Part shown: positions 43,744-53,067 of the stretch, one piece after another | Layout of the letters: every line of letters begins with the position of its first letter | How positions within the stretch are numbered: position 1 is the first letter of the stretch | DNA from: Pseudomonas reactans | GTDB taxonomy: Bacteria > Pseudomonadota > Gammaproteobacteria > Pseudomonadales > Pseudomonadaceae | NCBI RefSeq assembly: GCF_013385825.1 | Contig: NZ_JACAPG010000002.1 | Span: 218,807 to 282,806 of the forward strand | Direction: 5' to 3' | DNA length: 64,000 nt | Translations under genes and position numbers: made by a program | Notes under the pieces: generated by a model | Database searches by the model: none | What the model was told of the DNA's origin: nothing | The model's input: the letters and a program-made list of their open reading frames with translations, nothing else

Positions 43744-46700
43744 CGGACCACCTTATAGACAACTTCCCCAACAGTTTCACCCACTGTTGAAAACGCGTTA
43801 CCCACAACAGCAGACCCCAACCCCGCGACTACAACAGCGCAGACCGCTCCGCCCACCCCAACGGTAGCAACGCCAATACCGACACATATAGTTCCGCTCC
43901 CCAACGCCCCAACTATTCCGCCTGTTACCATCCCAATGAATGCGCCACTTTCGGTGAGCTTGACCTGCTGGCACTCATCCCTGCTTCCAACCCGACACGT
44001 TTCTTTCACCTTCAACGCCGACGCTGTCCCGCCGAGCCCAATACCCACAAAACCACCCACCTTCATGTACTGACTCGCCCGCGCCACACCCTGAATATGC
44101 GTCGCATACCCAGGAATCCCTCCTGATACACCGGCTTTACTCCAATGATGAACCAGGCTGCGACTGGAAATCCCCAATGCGCTTTTGAGCTTTGGATGAT
44201 CGGAAACGCCTGCGCCTTTGCGTACCAGAGGCCCGAGACTGTTATCTAGTCGAGTTAATAGTTTCTGACGCTCAGCGAAAAATTCTGCGCCTTGCAGATT
44301 GCCCCGGGCCTGGAACGTTTTGACGTGCAAATTTTCAAGATGGACGAGGATGGACTGGGCCCGCGTTAAATGACTTGCCACCATGCTTGATCCAATCCCC
44401 ACCGCCGTAGAACTCTGCGCCAACAACGCACCAATCTCTTGCTGGTGCTCCACCATGAACGCCGCCTCGTCATCGCTCATCAGCGTCATGGCGTCGTTCA
44501 CTTCCCGTGCCGCCTCCATCAGCAGCGCTTCTTCGCGCGTGCATTGGCTATTGAGCGGATCGCTAAGGACGAGCATCTGCCCCGGCCTGGCGTAATGCGT
44601 GAGCTGCGGATTGAGGTTGCGAAAACGTTCCAGGACGATCGCACTGGGCGATTCGAACAACGTTTTTTCCAACGCATCCCGAGACATCGCACGCTGCACG
44701 ATATGGAACCCCGGCTCGACGTCTGAGGCTTTGGCAGCCTTAGCTCCCGCTCCTTTACCGCCATGTTGCGCGAGATCACATTGACCGTTTTTGCAACGTT
44801 CACATTCTTCACAAAACGGCGCACTTCGCTTCAGGCTGGCCACTTGCGCGGTACTTAGCGGTGCGGGGACGACCGCCAGCAGCTTTTCCTTTACTCCGGG
44901 TATCAACGGTGCTGCGGGCGGAGCAGGTGCACCGCCGAGCTGAATCGGCACACTGCTGAAAATACCGCTGGCTGAAAGAGTGATCGACTGCCCGCCCGCC
45001 TGAATCGTGACGGTGGCACCGGCGTCAATAACAACGCTTTGCCCCGCGCCAATCTGAACTGTCCGCCCGGCGCGCATCTGCTGCGAACCACCGACCATCA
45101 AGTGATCATCCTGCTTAAGTTCGGTCAGCCGATTGCCATGGGTGATGCGCTGCTCATCGCCCTGCAGCTCATGGTGCGACTCACCCCCGACCCTCACCCG
45201 ACGCGCGTTATCAACCTGCACCTGCTGGTCATGCAGCACATGCTGCGTCCAATTCCGCTGGGCACGCAGGTAGATTTCCTCGGCCCCCTTGCGGTCCTCG
45301 ATGCGCAGCTCGTTGTAGCCACCACCGCCGGGGCTGCTCTGGCTGCGGAAGATGCTGCGGGTCTTGTCCGCAGGCAGATCGAGGGGCACCTGGGTGGCCG
45401 CGTTGGGCAGGCAGCCCATGACCAGCGGCATATCCATGTCGCCATTCACGAAGCCCACCAGCACTTCCATACCGACCCGAGGGATCAATACCGCCCCATA
45501 ACGATCATGCGCCCAACCGCTGGCAACCCGCAGCCAACAGCTGGAATGGTCGTTATGTTCCCCATCGCGATCCCACGCCAACTGCACCTTGACCCGACCG
45601 TATTCGTCGCAATGGATTTCGCTGTCGGCAGGGCCGGTCACCACTGCGTTCTGGTAACCCGCTATTTGAGGCCGGGACATAATCAGAGGTGTTCGAAACG
45701 CTACGTCCCAAGGCGTTACAACAAATTCATTGCTGTAGCCTTGAGGCGACTCATCGCCAACAGACTCCTCAAGCACTTGAGGTTGGTGCCCTACATGGTG
45801 CAACTGGGTAACCAGCCACAAATCATTCCATTCCTGACGAGGGTGCCCAGTCATCTTCAAGAACTGCCCAGTCACCAACGCTGGCTGGTCGCTGGCGCCG
45901 CTGGCCTGACGGTAATCGCTGCGATGACGCTCCAATAAGCGTTGCGCCAGATACTTACCCTGCTCACGATCCGTGAAGTACCCCGGGTAGCGCTGGTCGT
46001 CCAGGGTGGGCCGCAGCCGACTGGATGCTTCGCTTTCCAACGTCAGGCCAGGCTTCTTGAAATCGTAGTCACGCAGGTTCACACCGGTGGTACGCGTCTT
46101 CAGCCGCAGGATAAAGCGCTTGATCGCTGGCTCGTCGGCAACCATCCCGGTACCAGGCGAATACGGCGTGGATTGATCAGGCCGCGCAAAAACACTTTGA
46201 TCGTCGCCAAACACCAACAGGTGTCGCTCAGGGTTGTGCTGGAAGTGATAGTGAATGCCCGATTCGGCGCATAGACGCTGAATGAACTCCAGATCGGTTT
46301 CACCGAACTGCACACAGTATTCACACTCGGGATACTTGCCGCTCAGTTGAAACGCAAAGGCATCACTTTGGATAGCCTGCGCTTCCAATACCTGCGCAAT
46401 GATCTCGGGTACTGTTTTTTTCTGGAAAATTCGCTGATGGGTGCTGTGTTCCAGATAAGCCAACTGCGGCACCAGCGTGATCTGGTAACGGGTAAGGCGT
46501 CTGCCCGAATCGCCCTGCGCCACCCGATACACCAGACCATGAACCCCATGACCATGGGCGTCAAAGCCCAGGAACGCTTGGCGGTGTAGCAGGCTCTCAA
46601 GGTCTTGATCGGATTGCTCACTGACCAGCTCAAGGTCAAAGCGAAAAGGCAGGCTAACAAACTCATCCCCCATGAACCCGTGGACCTGGAACTCACTGGG

Positions 46701-46751
46701 CTTCCCATCGAGGGTCAGGGTAAAGGCGCTTTGATTGGCAGGAGCGAACAT
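43740..46751 (-). CDS. vgrG: Evolved VgrG spike with C-terminal membrane-active extension
   Basis: A 1003-residue protein. Residues 1-630 form a VgrG spike: gp27/gp5-like N-terminal domain, OB-fold near 350-450, and a repetitive beta-helix (RTVQIGAGQSVVIDAGATVT). The extra 370 residues hold a cysteine cluster (CEECERCKNGQC, 647-658), a LysM-like stretch (about 680-732), a helical region (740-830), and then two glycine-zipper segments (about 892-913 and 936-992) ending TVGETVGEVVYKVVR. Two cysteines at 919 and 927 flank a short loop between them. The end looks like a pore-forming or membrane-inserting toxin. No PAAR domain or catalytic toxin motif is seen. The downstream gene starts within its stop codon. 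The toxin activity is inferred, not shown. Confidence 0.88.
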   Translation of the reverse strand: MFAPANQSAFTLTLDGKPSEFQVHGFMGDEFVSLPFRFDLELVSEQSDQDLESLLHRQAFLGFDAHGHGVHGLVYRVAQGDSGRRLTRYQITLVPQLAYLEHSTHQRIFQKKTVPEIIAQVLEAQAIQSDAFAFQLSGKYPECEYCVQFGETDLEFIQRLCAESGIHYHFQHNPERHLLVFGDDQSVFARPDQSTPYSPGTGMVADEPAIKRFILRLKTRTTGVNLRDYDFKKPGLTLESEASSRLRPTLDDQRYPGYFTDREQGKYLAQRLLERHRSDYRQASGASDQPALVTGQFLKMTGHPRQEWNDLWLVTQLHHVGHQPQVLEESVGDESPQGYSNEFVVTPWDVAFRTPLIMSRPQIAGYQNAVVTGPADSEIHCDEYGRVKVQLAWDRDGEHNDHSSCWLRVASGWAHDRYGAVLIPRVGMEVLVGFVNGDMDMPLVMGCLPNAATQVPLDLPADKTRSIFRSQSSPGGGGYNELRIEDRKGAEEIYLRAQRNWTQHVLHDQQVQVDNARRVRVGGESHHELQGDEQRITHGNRLTELKQDDHLMVGGSQQMRAGRTVQIGAGQSVVIDAGATVTIQAGGQSITLSASGIFSSVPIQLGGAPAPPAAPLIPGVKEKLLAVVPAPLSTAQVASLKRSAPFCEECERCKNGQCDLAQHGGKGAGAKAAKASDVEPGFHIVQRAMSRDALEKTLFESPSAIVLERFRNLNPQLTHYARPGQMLVLSDPLNSQCTREEALLMEAAREVNDAMTLMSDDEAAFMVEHQQEIGALLAQSSTAVGIGSSMVASHLTRAQSILVHLENLHVKTFQARGNLQGAEFFAERQKLLTRLDNSLGPLVRKGAGVSDHPKLKSALGISSRSLVHHWSKAGVSGGIPGYATHIQGVARASQYMKVGGFVGIGLGGTASALKVKETCRVGSRDECQQVKLTESGAFIGMVTGGIVGALGSGTICVGIGVATVGVGGAVCAVVVAGLGSAVVGNAFSTVGETVGEVVYKVVR

Positions 46752-46884
46752 CCGGTGTTTCTCTGCTAGGTGTGGAGGACCGATTCTGCATCACGACTCC
46801 CCCTGGCTGAGCATGCCCCAGATAAATCAGTAAAGCCCTACACAGACGCGTCTGAATCTTCTTCAGACCGACGTAAATCACAGG

Positions 46885-46921
46885 TAAAAAAAGGCCCGCA
46901 ATCCGTAGGACGCGGGCCTTT
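46885..46921 (-). terminator. Terminator downstream of putP
   Basis: A 10-bp stem (AAAGGCCCGC with GCGGGCCTTT, 12-base loop) with runs of A to the left, which read as T on the minus strand (CCTTTTTTT). It lies 35 bases after the putP stop codon and isolates the vgrG operon from putP. The remaining bases up to the vgrG start at 46751 contain no recognisable element. Confidence 0.85.
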
Positions 46922-46955
46922 CTTCCAACTCACTTGGCGCTAAACACCCAGCGAA

Positions 46956-48440
46956 TTACTTATTGAGATTGTAGTCTTTTTCCGCAGCATCAAAACGCTC
47001 GACCATACCGGCAGTCGGTGCGCCCATCTTGCTCACGAAGTAGATCGCCAGGCTGGCGAAGATGAAGCCTGGGATGATTTCGTACAGGCCCAGCAGCTCA
47101 AAGTGTTTCCACACGATCACGGTGATAGCGCCGACCAGGATACCGGCCAGTGCGCCGTTGCGGGTCATGCCTTTCCAGATCACCGAGATCAGCACCACAG
47201 GACCGAACGCGGCGCCGAAGCCGGCCCAGGCGTAGCTCACCAAGCCCAGTACGCGGTTTTCCGGGTTGGCGGCCATGGCGATGGCGATCAGTGCAACCAG
47301 CAGCACCATCAGGCGGCCGACCCATACCAGCTCAACCTGGGAGGCGTTTTTGCGCAGGAAGGTTTTGTAGAAATCCTCGGTCAGGGCGCTGGAGCACACC
47401 AACAGTTGGCAGCTCAAAGTGCTCATCACGGCCGCCAGAATGGCCGACAGCAGTACACCGGCAATCCATGGGTTGAACAGCAACTTGGCCAACTCGATGA
47501 ATACGCGTTCGTGGTTTTCGGTCACGGGACCTGCCACTTCCGGGTGCGCCGAGAAGTAAGCGATACCGAAGAAACCCACCGCCACGGTGCCGCCCAGGCA
47601 CAGGATCATCCAGGCCATGGAGATGCGACGCGCCTTGGCAATCGACTTCACCGAATCCGCCGCCATGAAACGCGCGAGGATGTGCGGCTGGCCGAAGTAA
47701 CCCAGGCCCCAGCCCATCAGCGAGATGATGCCGATAAACGAAGTGTTTTTCAGCATGTTGAAGTTGTCAGGGTTCTGGGCTTCGATGGCCAGGAACGTGG
47801 TGTCGACGCCACCGGTGGCCAGCAGCACGATGATCGGCGTGAGGATCAGCGCAAAAATCATCAGCGTAGCTTGTACGGTATCTGTCCAACTCACGGCCAG
47901 GAAACCACCGACGAAGGTGTAAGCAATAGTCGCTGCAGCACCGGCCCACAAGGCAGTCTCGTAGGACATGCCGAAGGTGCTTTCAAACAGGCGGGCGCCG
48001 GCGACGATGCCGGAGGCGCAGTAAATGGTGAAGAACACCAGGATCACCACAGCGGAGATGATCCGCAGCAGGCCGCTCTTGTCTTCGAAACGGCTGGAGA
48101 AGTAATCCGGCAGGGTCAGGGCGTCACCGTTGTGCTCGGTCTGGACCCGCAGGCGACCGGCCACGAACAGCCAGTTGAGGTAAGCGCCGACGATCAGGCC
48201 GATGGCGATCCAGCTTTCCGACAGGCCAGACATGTAGATCGCGCCCGGCAGGCCCATCAACAACCAGCCGCTCATGTCGGAAGCGCCGGCCGACAAGGCA
48301 GTCACCACGCTACCGAGGCTGCGACCGCCCAGGATGTAATCGGAAAGGTTGTTGGTGGAGCGATAGGCCATGAAGCCGATCAGCACCATTGCTGCGATGT
48401 AGATCACAAACGTGATCAGGGTTGGATTACTAACGCTCAT
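46956..48440 (-). CDS. putP: Na+/proline symporter
   Basis: A 494-residue sodium/solute symporter family protein with about 13 membrane helices. Early residues NPTLITFVIYIAAMVLIGFMAY form helix 1, and GRSLGSVVTALSAGASDMSGWLLMG is the typical Na+-site loop-and-helix 2 region of PutP. It imports proline for use as carbon and nitrogen source. It is divergent from putA across a 459-base control region, the normal organisation of the proline utilisation locus. Confidence 0.96.
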   Translation of the reverse strand: MSVSNPTLITFVIYIAAMVLIGFMAYRSTNNLSDYILGGRSLGSVVTALSAGASDMSGWLLMGLPGAIYMSGLSESWIAIGLIVGAYLNWLFVAGRLRVQTEHNGDALTLPDYFSSRFEDKSGLLRIISAVVILVFFTIYCASGIVAGARLFESTFGMSYETALWAGAAATIAYTFVGGFLAVSWTDTVQATLMIFALILTPIIVLLATGGVDTTFLAIEAQNPDNFNMLKNTSFIGIISLMGWGLGYFGQPHILARFMAADSVKSIAKARRISMAWMILCLGGTVAVGFFGIAYFSAHPEVAGPVTENHERVFIELAKLLFNPWIAGVLLSAILAAVMSTLSCQLLVCSSALTEDFYKTFLRKNASQVELVWVGRLMVLLVALIAIAMAANPENRVLGLVSYAWAGFGAAFGPVVLISVIWKGMTRNGALAGILVGAITVIVWKHFELLGLYEIIPGFIFASLAIYFVSKMGAPTAGMVERFDAAEKDYNLNK

Positions 48441-48899
48441 AAGAGTGACGCCCTGGCTTTGTTTTTATGTAGCAGCGGTCTGTCAGACGGCCACCCACTG
48501 GAAGTAGGTAGACGTAGCTGCGTGCCGCGCATTTATGACTGACGTTTCCCCAGGAAAGCCGTCAGCCGATGAACCGACTCGTTGAGGTGGTTGCACCTTG
48601 GGCGCGAATGCTATTCAACAAAGCAAATAAGGTGCAACCAGTTTCGCGAGAATAAGTTGCACCTTGATGTGTTTTGTGGAAAACAGCCTGTTTTTGCTCC
48701 TTTTCGGAGCAAGAACAGCCGATCTCAGAAGCAAACGCACCAAGGCAGAGCGCAATCCGTCGACGGTGTGTTTTTTCCCGATCACGATCGAAAATTTCCT
48801 GAATAAAAAGGGTTGCACCCGGTTGCACCTCTGCATGCGCAAAGCTAATCTTGCCGCCAGCTGATGCCACTCGGTAGTGGCACCCATGAGGATAAGAAA
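48441..48899. promoter_or_regulatory. putP-putA control region with five PutA-type operators
   Basis: The 8-mer GTTGCACC occurs five times: 48590-48597 (+), 48631-48638 (-), 48656-48663 (+), 48812-48819 (+) and 48822-48829 (+). GTTGCA is the known operator core of PutA in enteric bacteria, where PutA without proline represses putA and putP. The last two copies are ten bases apart, one helical turn, as expected for cooperative binding. A sixth copy (GGTGCAAC, 49038-49045) lies in the putA coding region. The rest of this divergent region is not clearly resolved; no confident -10/-35 boxes were identified. Confidence 0.85.
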
Positions 48900-51800
48900 A
48901 TGGCTACGACCACCCTTGGGGTCAAACTCGACGACCCGACCCGCGAGCGCCTGAAGGCTGCCGCGACCTCCATTGATCGCACGCCGCACTGGCTGATCAA
49001 GCAGGCGATTTTCAATTACCTGGAGAAACTGGAGGGTGGTGCAACCCTGACCGAACTCAATGGTTTGAGCAGCAAGGACGCCGACGATGCAGGCGAGGTC
49101 CAGACCGACCACGCCCACCAGTGCTTCCTTGAGTTCGCCGAGAGCATCCTGCCGCAATCCGTATTGCGCGCTTCGATCACCGCCGCTTACCGCCGTCCTG
49201 AGCCGGAAGTGGTGCCGATGCTGATCGAACAGGCTCGCCTGCCGGCCCCGATGGCCGAAGCCACCAACAAGCTGGCCGCCTCGATCGCTGAAAAACTACG
49301 TAACCAGAAAAGTGCTGGCGGCCGTGCCGGTATTGTCCAGGGCCTGCTGCAGGAATTTTCCCTGTCGTCCCAGGAAGGCGTGGCACTGATGTGCCTGGCC
49401 GAAGCGCTGCTGCGCATCCCGGACAAGGGCACCCGCGACGCGCTGATCCGCGACAAGATCAGCACGGGTAACTGGCAGCCACACCTGGGCAATAGCCCGT
49501 CGCTGTTCGTCAACGCTGCTACGTGGGGCCTGCTGCTGACCGGCAAACTGGTCGCCACCCACAACGAAGCGGGCCTGACTTCGTCCCTGAGCCGCATCAT
49601 CGGCAAGAGCGGCGAGCCGATGATCCGCAAGGGCGTCGACATGGCCATGCGCCTGATGGGCGAGCAGTTCGTCACCGGCGAAACCATCGCCGAAGCCTTG
49701 GCCAACGCGAGCAAGTTCGAAGCCAAGGGCTTCCGCTATTCCTACGACATGCTCGGTGAGGCCGCGCTGACTGAGCACGACGCGCAGAAGTACCTGGCCT
49801 CGTACGAACAAGCCATCCATTCGATCGGCAAAGCCTCCCACGGCCGTGGGATTTATGAAGGCCCGGGCATTTCCATCAAGCTGTCGGCCCTGCACCCGCG
49901 CTACAGCCGTGCGCAGTACGAGCGTGTGATGGACGAGCTGTACCCGCGCCTGCTGTCCCTGACCCTGCTGGCCAAGCAATACGACATCGGCCTGAACATC
50001 GACGCCGAAGAAGCCGACCGCCTGGAGCTGTCCCTGGACCTGCTGGAGCGCCTGTGCTTCGAGCCGCAACTGACCGGCTGGAACGGCATCGGTTTCGTGA
50101 TCCAGGCCTACCAGAAGCGTTGCCCGTATGTGATCGACTACGTCATCGACCTGGCGCGTCGCAGCCGTCATCGCCTGATGATCCGCCTGGTGAAAGGCGC
50201 GTACTGGGACAGCGAAATCAAGCGCGCCCAGGTCGAAGGCCTGGAAGGCTACCCGGTCTACACCCGCAAGGTGTACACCGACGTTTCCTACATTGCCTGC
50301 GCACGCAAACTGCTGTCGGTGCCGGAAGTCATCTACCCGCAGTTCGCCACGCACAACGCCCACACCCTGTCGGCCATCTACCATATCGCCGGTCAGAACT
50401 ATTACCCCGGCCAGTACGAATTCCAATGCCTGCACGGCATGGGCGAACCGCTCTACGAACAAGTTGTAGGCAAGGTTGCCGATGGCAAGCTGAACCGTCC
50501 ATGCCGGGTGTACGCACCAGTTGGCACTCACGAAACATTGCTGGCTTATCTGGTCCGTCGCCTGTTGGAAAACGGCGCGAACACCTCCTTCGTCAACCGC
50601 ATTGCCGACCAATCCATCTCGATCCAGGAGCTGGTGGCCGATCCAGTGGCCAGCATCGAGCAAATGGCTACACAGGAAGGCGGTTTCGGCCTGCCGCACC
50701 CGCGCATTCCATTGCCGCGCGACCTGTACGGCAGCGACCGCGCCAACTCGGCCGGTATCGACCTGGCCAACGAACACCGCTTGGCGTCACTGTCCTGCGC
50801 TTTGCTGGCCACCGCTCATAACAACTGGAAAGCCGCGCCGATGCTCGGTTGCGCCTCCAGCGAGCAAGCGGCGGCGCCGGTGCTGAACCCGTCCGACCTG
50901 CGTGATGTGGTCGGCCATGTGCAAGAAGCTACCGTTGAAGACGTCGACAATGCCATTCAATGCGCCATCAGCGCCGGTCCGATCTGGCAGGCCACCCCAC
51001 CCGCCGAGCGCGCCGCCATCCTGGAACGTGCCGCCGACCTGATGGAAGGCGAGATCCAGCCGCTGATGGGCCTGCTGGCCCGCGAAGCTGGCAAGACCTT
51101 CGCCAACGCCATCGCCGAAGTGCGTGAAGCCGTAGACTTCCTGCGCTATTACGCGGTGCAGGCACGCAACGATTTCACCAACGACGCCCACCGCCCACTG
51201 GGCCCGGTGGTGTGCATCAGCCCGTGGAACTTCCCGCTGGCCATCTTCAGCGGCCAAGTCGCCGCCGCACTGGCCGCCGGTAACCCGGTACTGGCCAAGC
51301 CGGCCGAGCAAACACCGTTGGTGGCCGCGCAAGCCGTGCGCATCTTGTTGGAAGCCGGCATTCCGGAAGGCGTGCTGCAACTGCTGCCGGGCCAGGGCGA
51401 AACCGTGGGTGCCCGCCTGGTGGGGGATGATCGCGTCAAAGGCGTGATGTTCACCGGCTCTACCGAAGTGGCGCGTCTGCTGCAACGCAACGTCGCCGGC
51501 CGTCTGGATGCCCAGGGTCGTCCGATCCCGCTGATCGCCGAAACCGGCGGCCAGAACGCGATGATCGTCGACTCCTCGGCGCTGACCGAACAAGTGGTTA
51601 TCGACGTGGTGTCCTCGGCCTTCGACAGTGCCGGCCAACGCTGCTCGGCCCTGCGTGTGCTGTGCCTGCAGGAAGATTCGGCAGACCGTGTCATCGAAAT
51701 GCTCAAGGGCGCCATGGCGGAATGCCGCTTGGGTAACCCAGAGCGCCTGTCCGTCGACATCGGCCCGGTGATCGACGCCGAAGCCAAGGCCGGCATCGAG

Positions 51801-52853
51801 AAACACATCCAGGCCATGCGCGACAAAGGCCGCACTGTGTATCAAGTGGCGATTGCCGATGGTGAAGAGATCAAGCGTGGCACCTTCGTGATGCCGACCC
51901 TGATCGAGCTGGAAAGCTTCGACGAACTGCAACGGGAGATCTTCGGCCCGGTGCTGCACGTGGTGCGCTACAAGCGTAAAGAGATTGACCAGCTCATCGG
52001 CCAGATCAACGCTTCCGGCTACGGCCTGACCCTGGGCGTGCATACCCGTATCGACGAGACCATCGCCAAGGTGATCGACAACGTCCATGCCGGTAACGTC
52101 TATGTGAACCGCAACATCGTGGGCGCTGTGGTCGGCGTGCAACCGTTCGGCGGCGAAGGCCTGTCGGGCACTGGCCCGAAAGCCGGTGGCCCGCTGTACC
52201 TGTACCGCCTGCTGTCGACGCGTCCTACGGATGCCATCGAGCAATCCTTCGTACGCGGCGACGCATTGGCCGCGCCGGACGTGCGCCTGCGCGATGCCAT
52301 GAGCCAGCCGCTGACCGCCCTGAAAACCTGGGCCGACAGCAATAAGTTCAGCGACCTGAGCGCCCTGTGCAGCCAGTTCGCCGCGCAATCGCAAAGCGGT
52401 ATCACCCGCCAACTGGCCGGCCCGACCGGCGAACGCAACAGCTACGCCATCCTGCCCCGCGAGCACGTACTGTGCCTGGCGGAAGTGGAAGGCGATCTGC
52501 TGACGCAACTGGCGGCGGTACTGGCCGTGGGCGGTTCGGCGGTATGGCCGGAATCTGACCTGACCAAGGCCTTGTTCCCACGCCTGCCTAAAGAGATTCA
52601 GGCGAAGATCAAGCGCGTGGCCGACTGGTCCAAAGACGACGTAGTGTTCGACGCAGTCCTGCATCACGGTGATTCCGATCAATTGCGTGCGGTGTGCCAG
52701 CAAGTGGCGCAGCGTGGTGGGGCGATTGTCGGCGTGCATGGCTTGTCGCAAGGCGAGACGGCGATTGCGCTGGAGCGTTTGGTGATCGAGCGGGCGTTGA
52801 GCGTCAACACCGCAGCCGCGGGCGGTAACGCCAGCCTGATGACCATCGGCTAA
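48900..52853 (+). CDS. putA: Trifunctional PutA: DNA-binding repressor, proline dehydrogenase and P5C dehydrogenase
   Basis: A 1317-residue protein. The N-terminal ribbon-helix-helix domain (TTLGVKLDDPTRERLKAAAT, residues 3-22, then a helix) binds DNA. The FAD proline dehydrogenase domain occupies roughly 240-560 and the NAD P5C dehydrogenase domain roughly 640-1120, with SAGQRCSALRVL giving the nucleophilic cysteine and FTGSTEVAR and ETGGQNAMIV the cofactor motifs. A C-terminal domain follows. I chose the ATG at 48900 (MATTTLGVKLDD) behind GAGG. It converts proline to glutamate and represses its own locus when proline is absent. Confidence 0.97.
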   Translation: MATTTLGVKLDDPTRERLKAAATSIDRTPHWLIKQAIFNYLEKLEGGATLTELNGLSSKDADDAGEVQTDHAHQCFLEFAESILPQSVLRASITAAYRRPEPEVVPMLIEQARLPAPMAEATNKLAASIAEKLRNQKSAGGRAGIVQGLLQEFSLSSQEGVALMCLAEALLRIPDKGTRDALIRDKISTGNWQPHLGNSPSLFVNAATWGLLLTGKLVATHNEAGLTSSLSRIIGKSGEPMIRKGVDMAMRLMGEQFVTGETIAEALANASKFEAKGFRYSYDMLGEAALTEHDAQKYLASYEQAIHSIGKASHGRGIYEGPGISIKLSALHPRYSRAQYERVMDELYPRLLSLTLLAKQYDIGLNIDAEEADRLELSLDLLERLCFEPQLTGWNGIGFVIQAYQKRCPYVIDYVIDLARRSRHRLMIRLVKGAYWDSEIKRAQVEGLEGYPVYTRKVYTDVSYIACARKLLSVPEVIYPQFATHNAHTLSAIYHIAGQNYYPGQYEFQCLHGMGEPLYEQVVGKVADGKLNRPCRVYAPVGTHETLLAYLVRRLLENGANTSFVNRIADQSISIQELVADPVASIEQMATQEGGFGLPHPRIPLPRDLYGSDRANSAGIDLANEHRLASLSCALLATAHNNWKAAPMLGCASSEQAAAPVLNPSDLRDVVGHVQEATVEDVDNAIQCAISAGPIWQATPPAERAAILERAADLMEGEIQPLMGLLAREAGKTFANAIAEVREAVDFLRYYAVQARNDFTNDAHRPLGPVVCISPWNFPLAIFSGQVAAALAAGNPVLAKPAEQTPLVAAQAVRILLEAGIPEGVLQLLPGQGETVGARLVGDDRVKGVMFTGSTEVARLLQRNVAGRLDAQGRPIPLIAETGGQNAMIVDSSALTEQVVIDVVSSAFDSAGQRCSALRVLCLQEDSADRVIEMLKGAMAECRLGNPERLSVDIGPVIDAEAKAGIEKHIQAMRDKGRTVYQVAIADGEEIKRGTFVMPTLIELESFDELQREIFGPVLHVVRYKRKEIDQLIGQINASGYGLTLGVHTRIDETIAKVIDNVHAGNVYVNRNIVGAVVGVQPFGGEGLSGTGPKAGGPLYLYRLLSTRPTDAIEQSFVRGDALAAPDVRLRDAMSQPLTALKTWADSNKFSDLSALCSQFAAQSQSGITRQLAGPTGERNSYAILPREHVLCLAEVEGDLLTQLAAVLAVGGSAVWPESDLTKALFPRLPKEIQAKIKRVADWSKDDVVFDAVLHHGDSDQLRAVCQQVAQRGGAIVGVHGLSQGETAIALERLVIERALSVNTAAAGGNASLMTIG

Positions 52854-52863
52854 CACCCTCCCC

Positions 52864-52951
52864 TTGTAGGAGCTGGCTTGCCTGCGATGCAAGCGACGCG
52901 GTGCTACTGACAGACCGCAGCGATGCCATCGCAGGCAAGCCAGCTCCCACA
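52864..52951. repeat. REP palindrome pair
   Basis: Left arm 52864-52889 (TTGTAGGAGCTGGCTTGCCT then GCGATG) and right arm 52927-52951 (ending CAGCTCCCACA) are inverted copies with a single difference in the outer arm, separated by 37 bases. Another member of the family seen at 3067, 28629 and 40066. It sits between putA and the acyl-CoA dehydrogenase gene. Confidence 0.82.
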
Positions 52952-53067
52952 TGGACTGCGCAAGCCTTGCGCTGTTGTTTTACACCTCCATCACCCAAAT
53001 CAATCTTGCTATCCAGCCTCTATTTACCCACCTAGACTCGGCCCTATTCCCACATAGGTAATCCGCC

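Noticed and set aside
46752..46955. Possible small gene between putP and vgrG
   Set aside because: No credible start with a ribosome binding site; the region holds the putP terminator and the vgrG leader.
50787..52952. A 721-codon frame antisense to putA
   Set aside because: putA motifs are continuous in the sense frame and the antisense frame has no recognisable domain.
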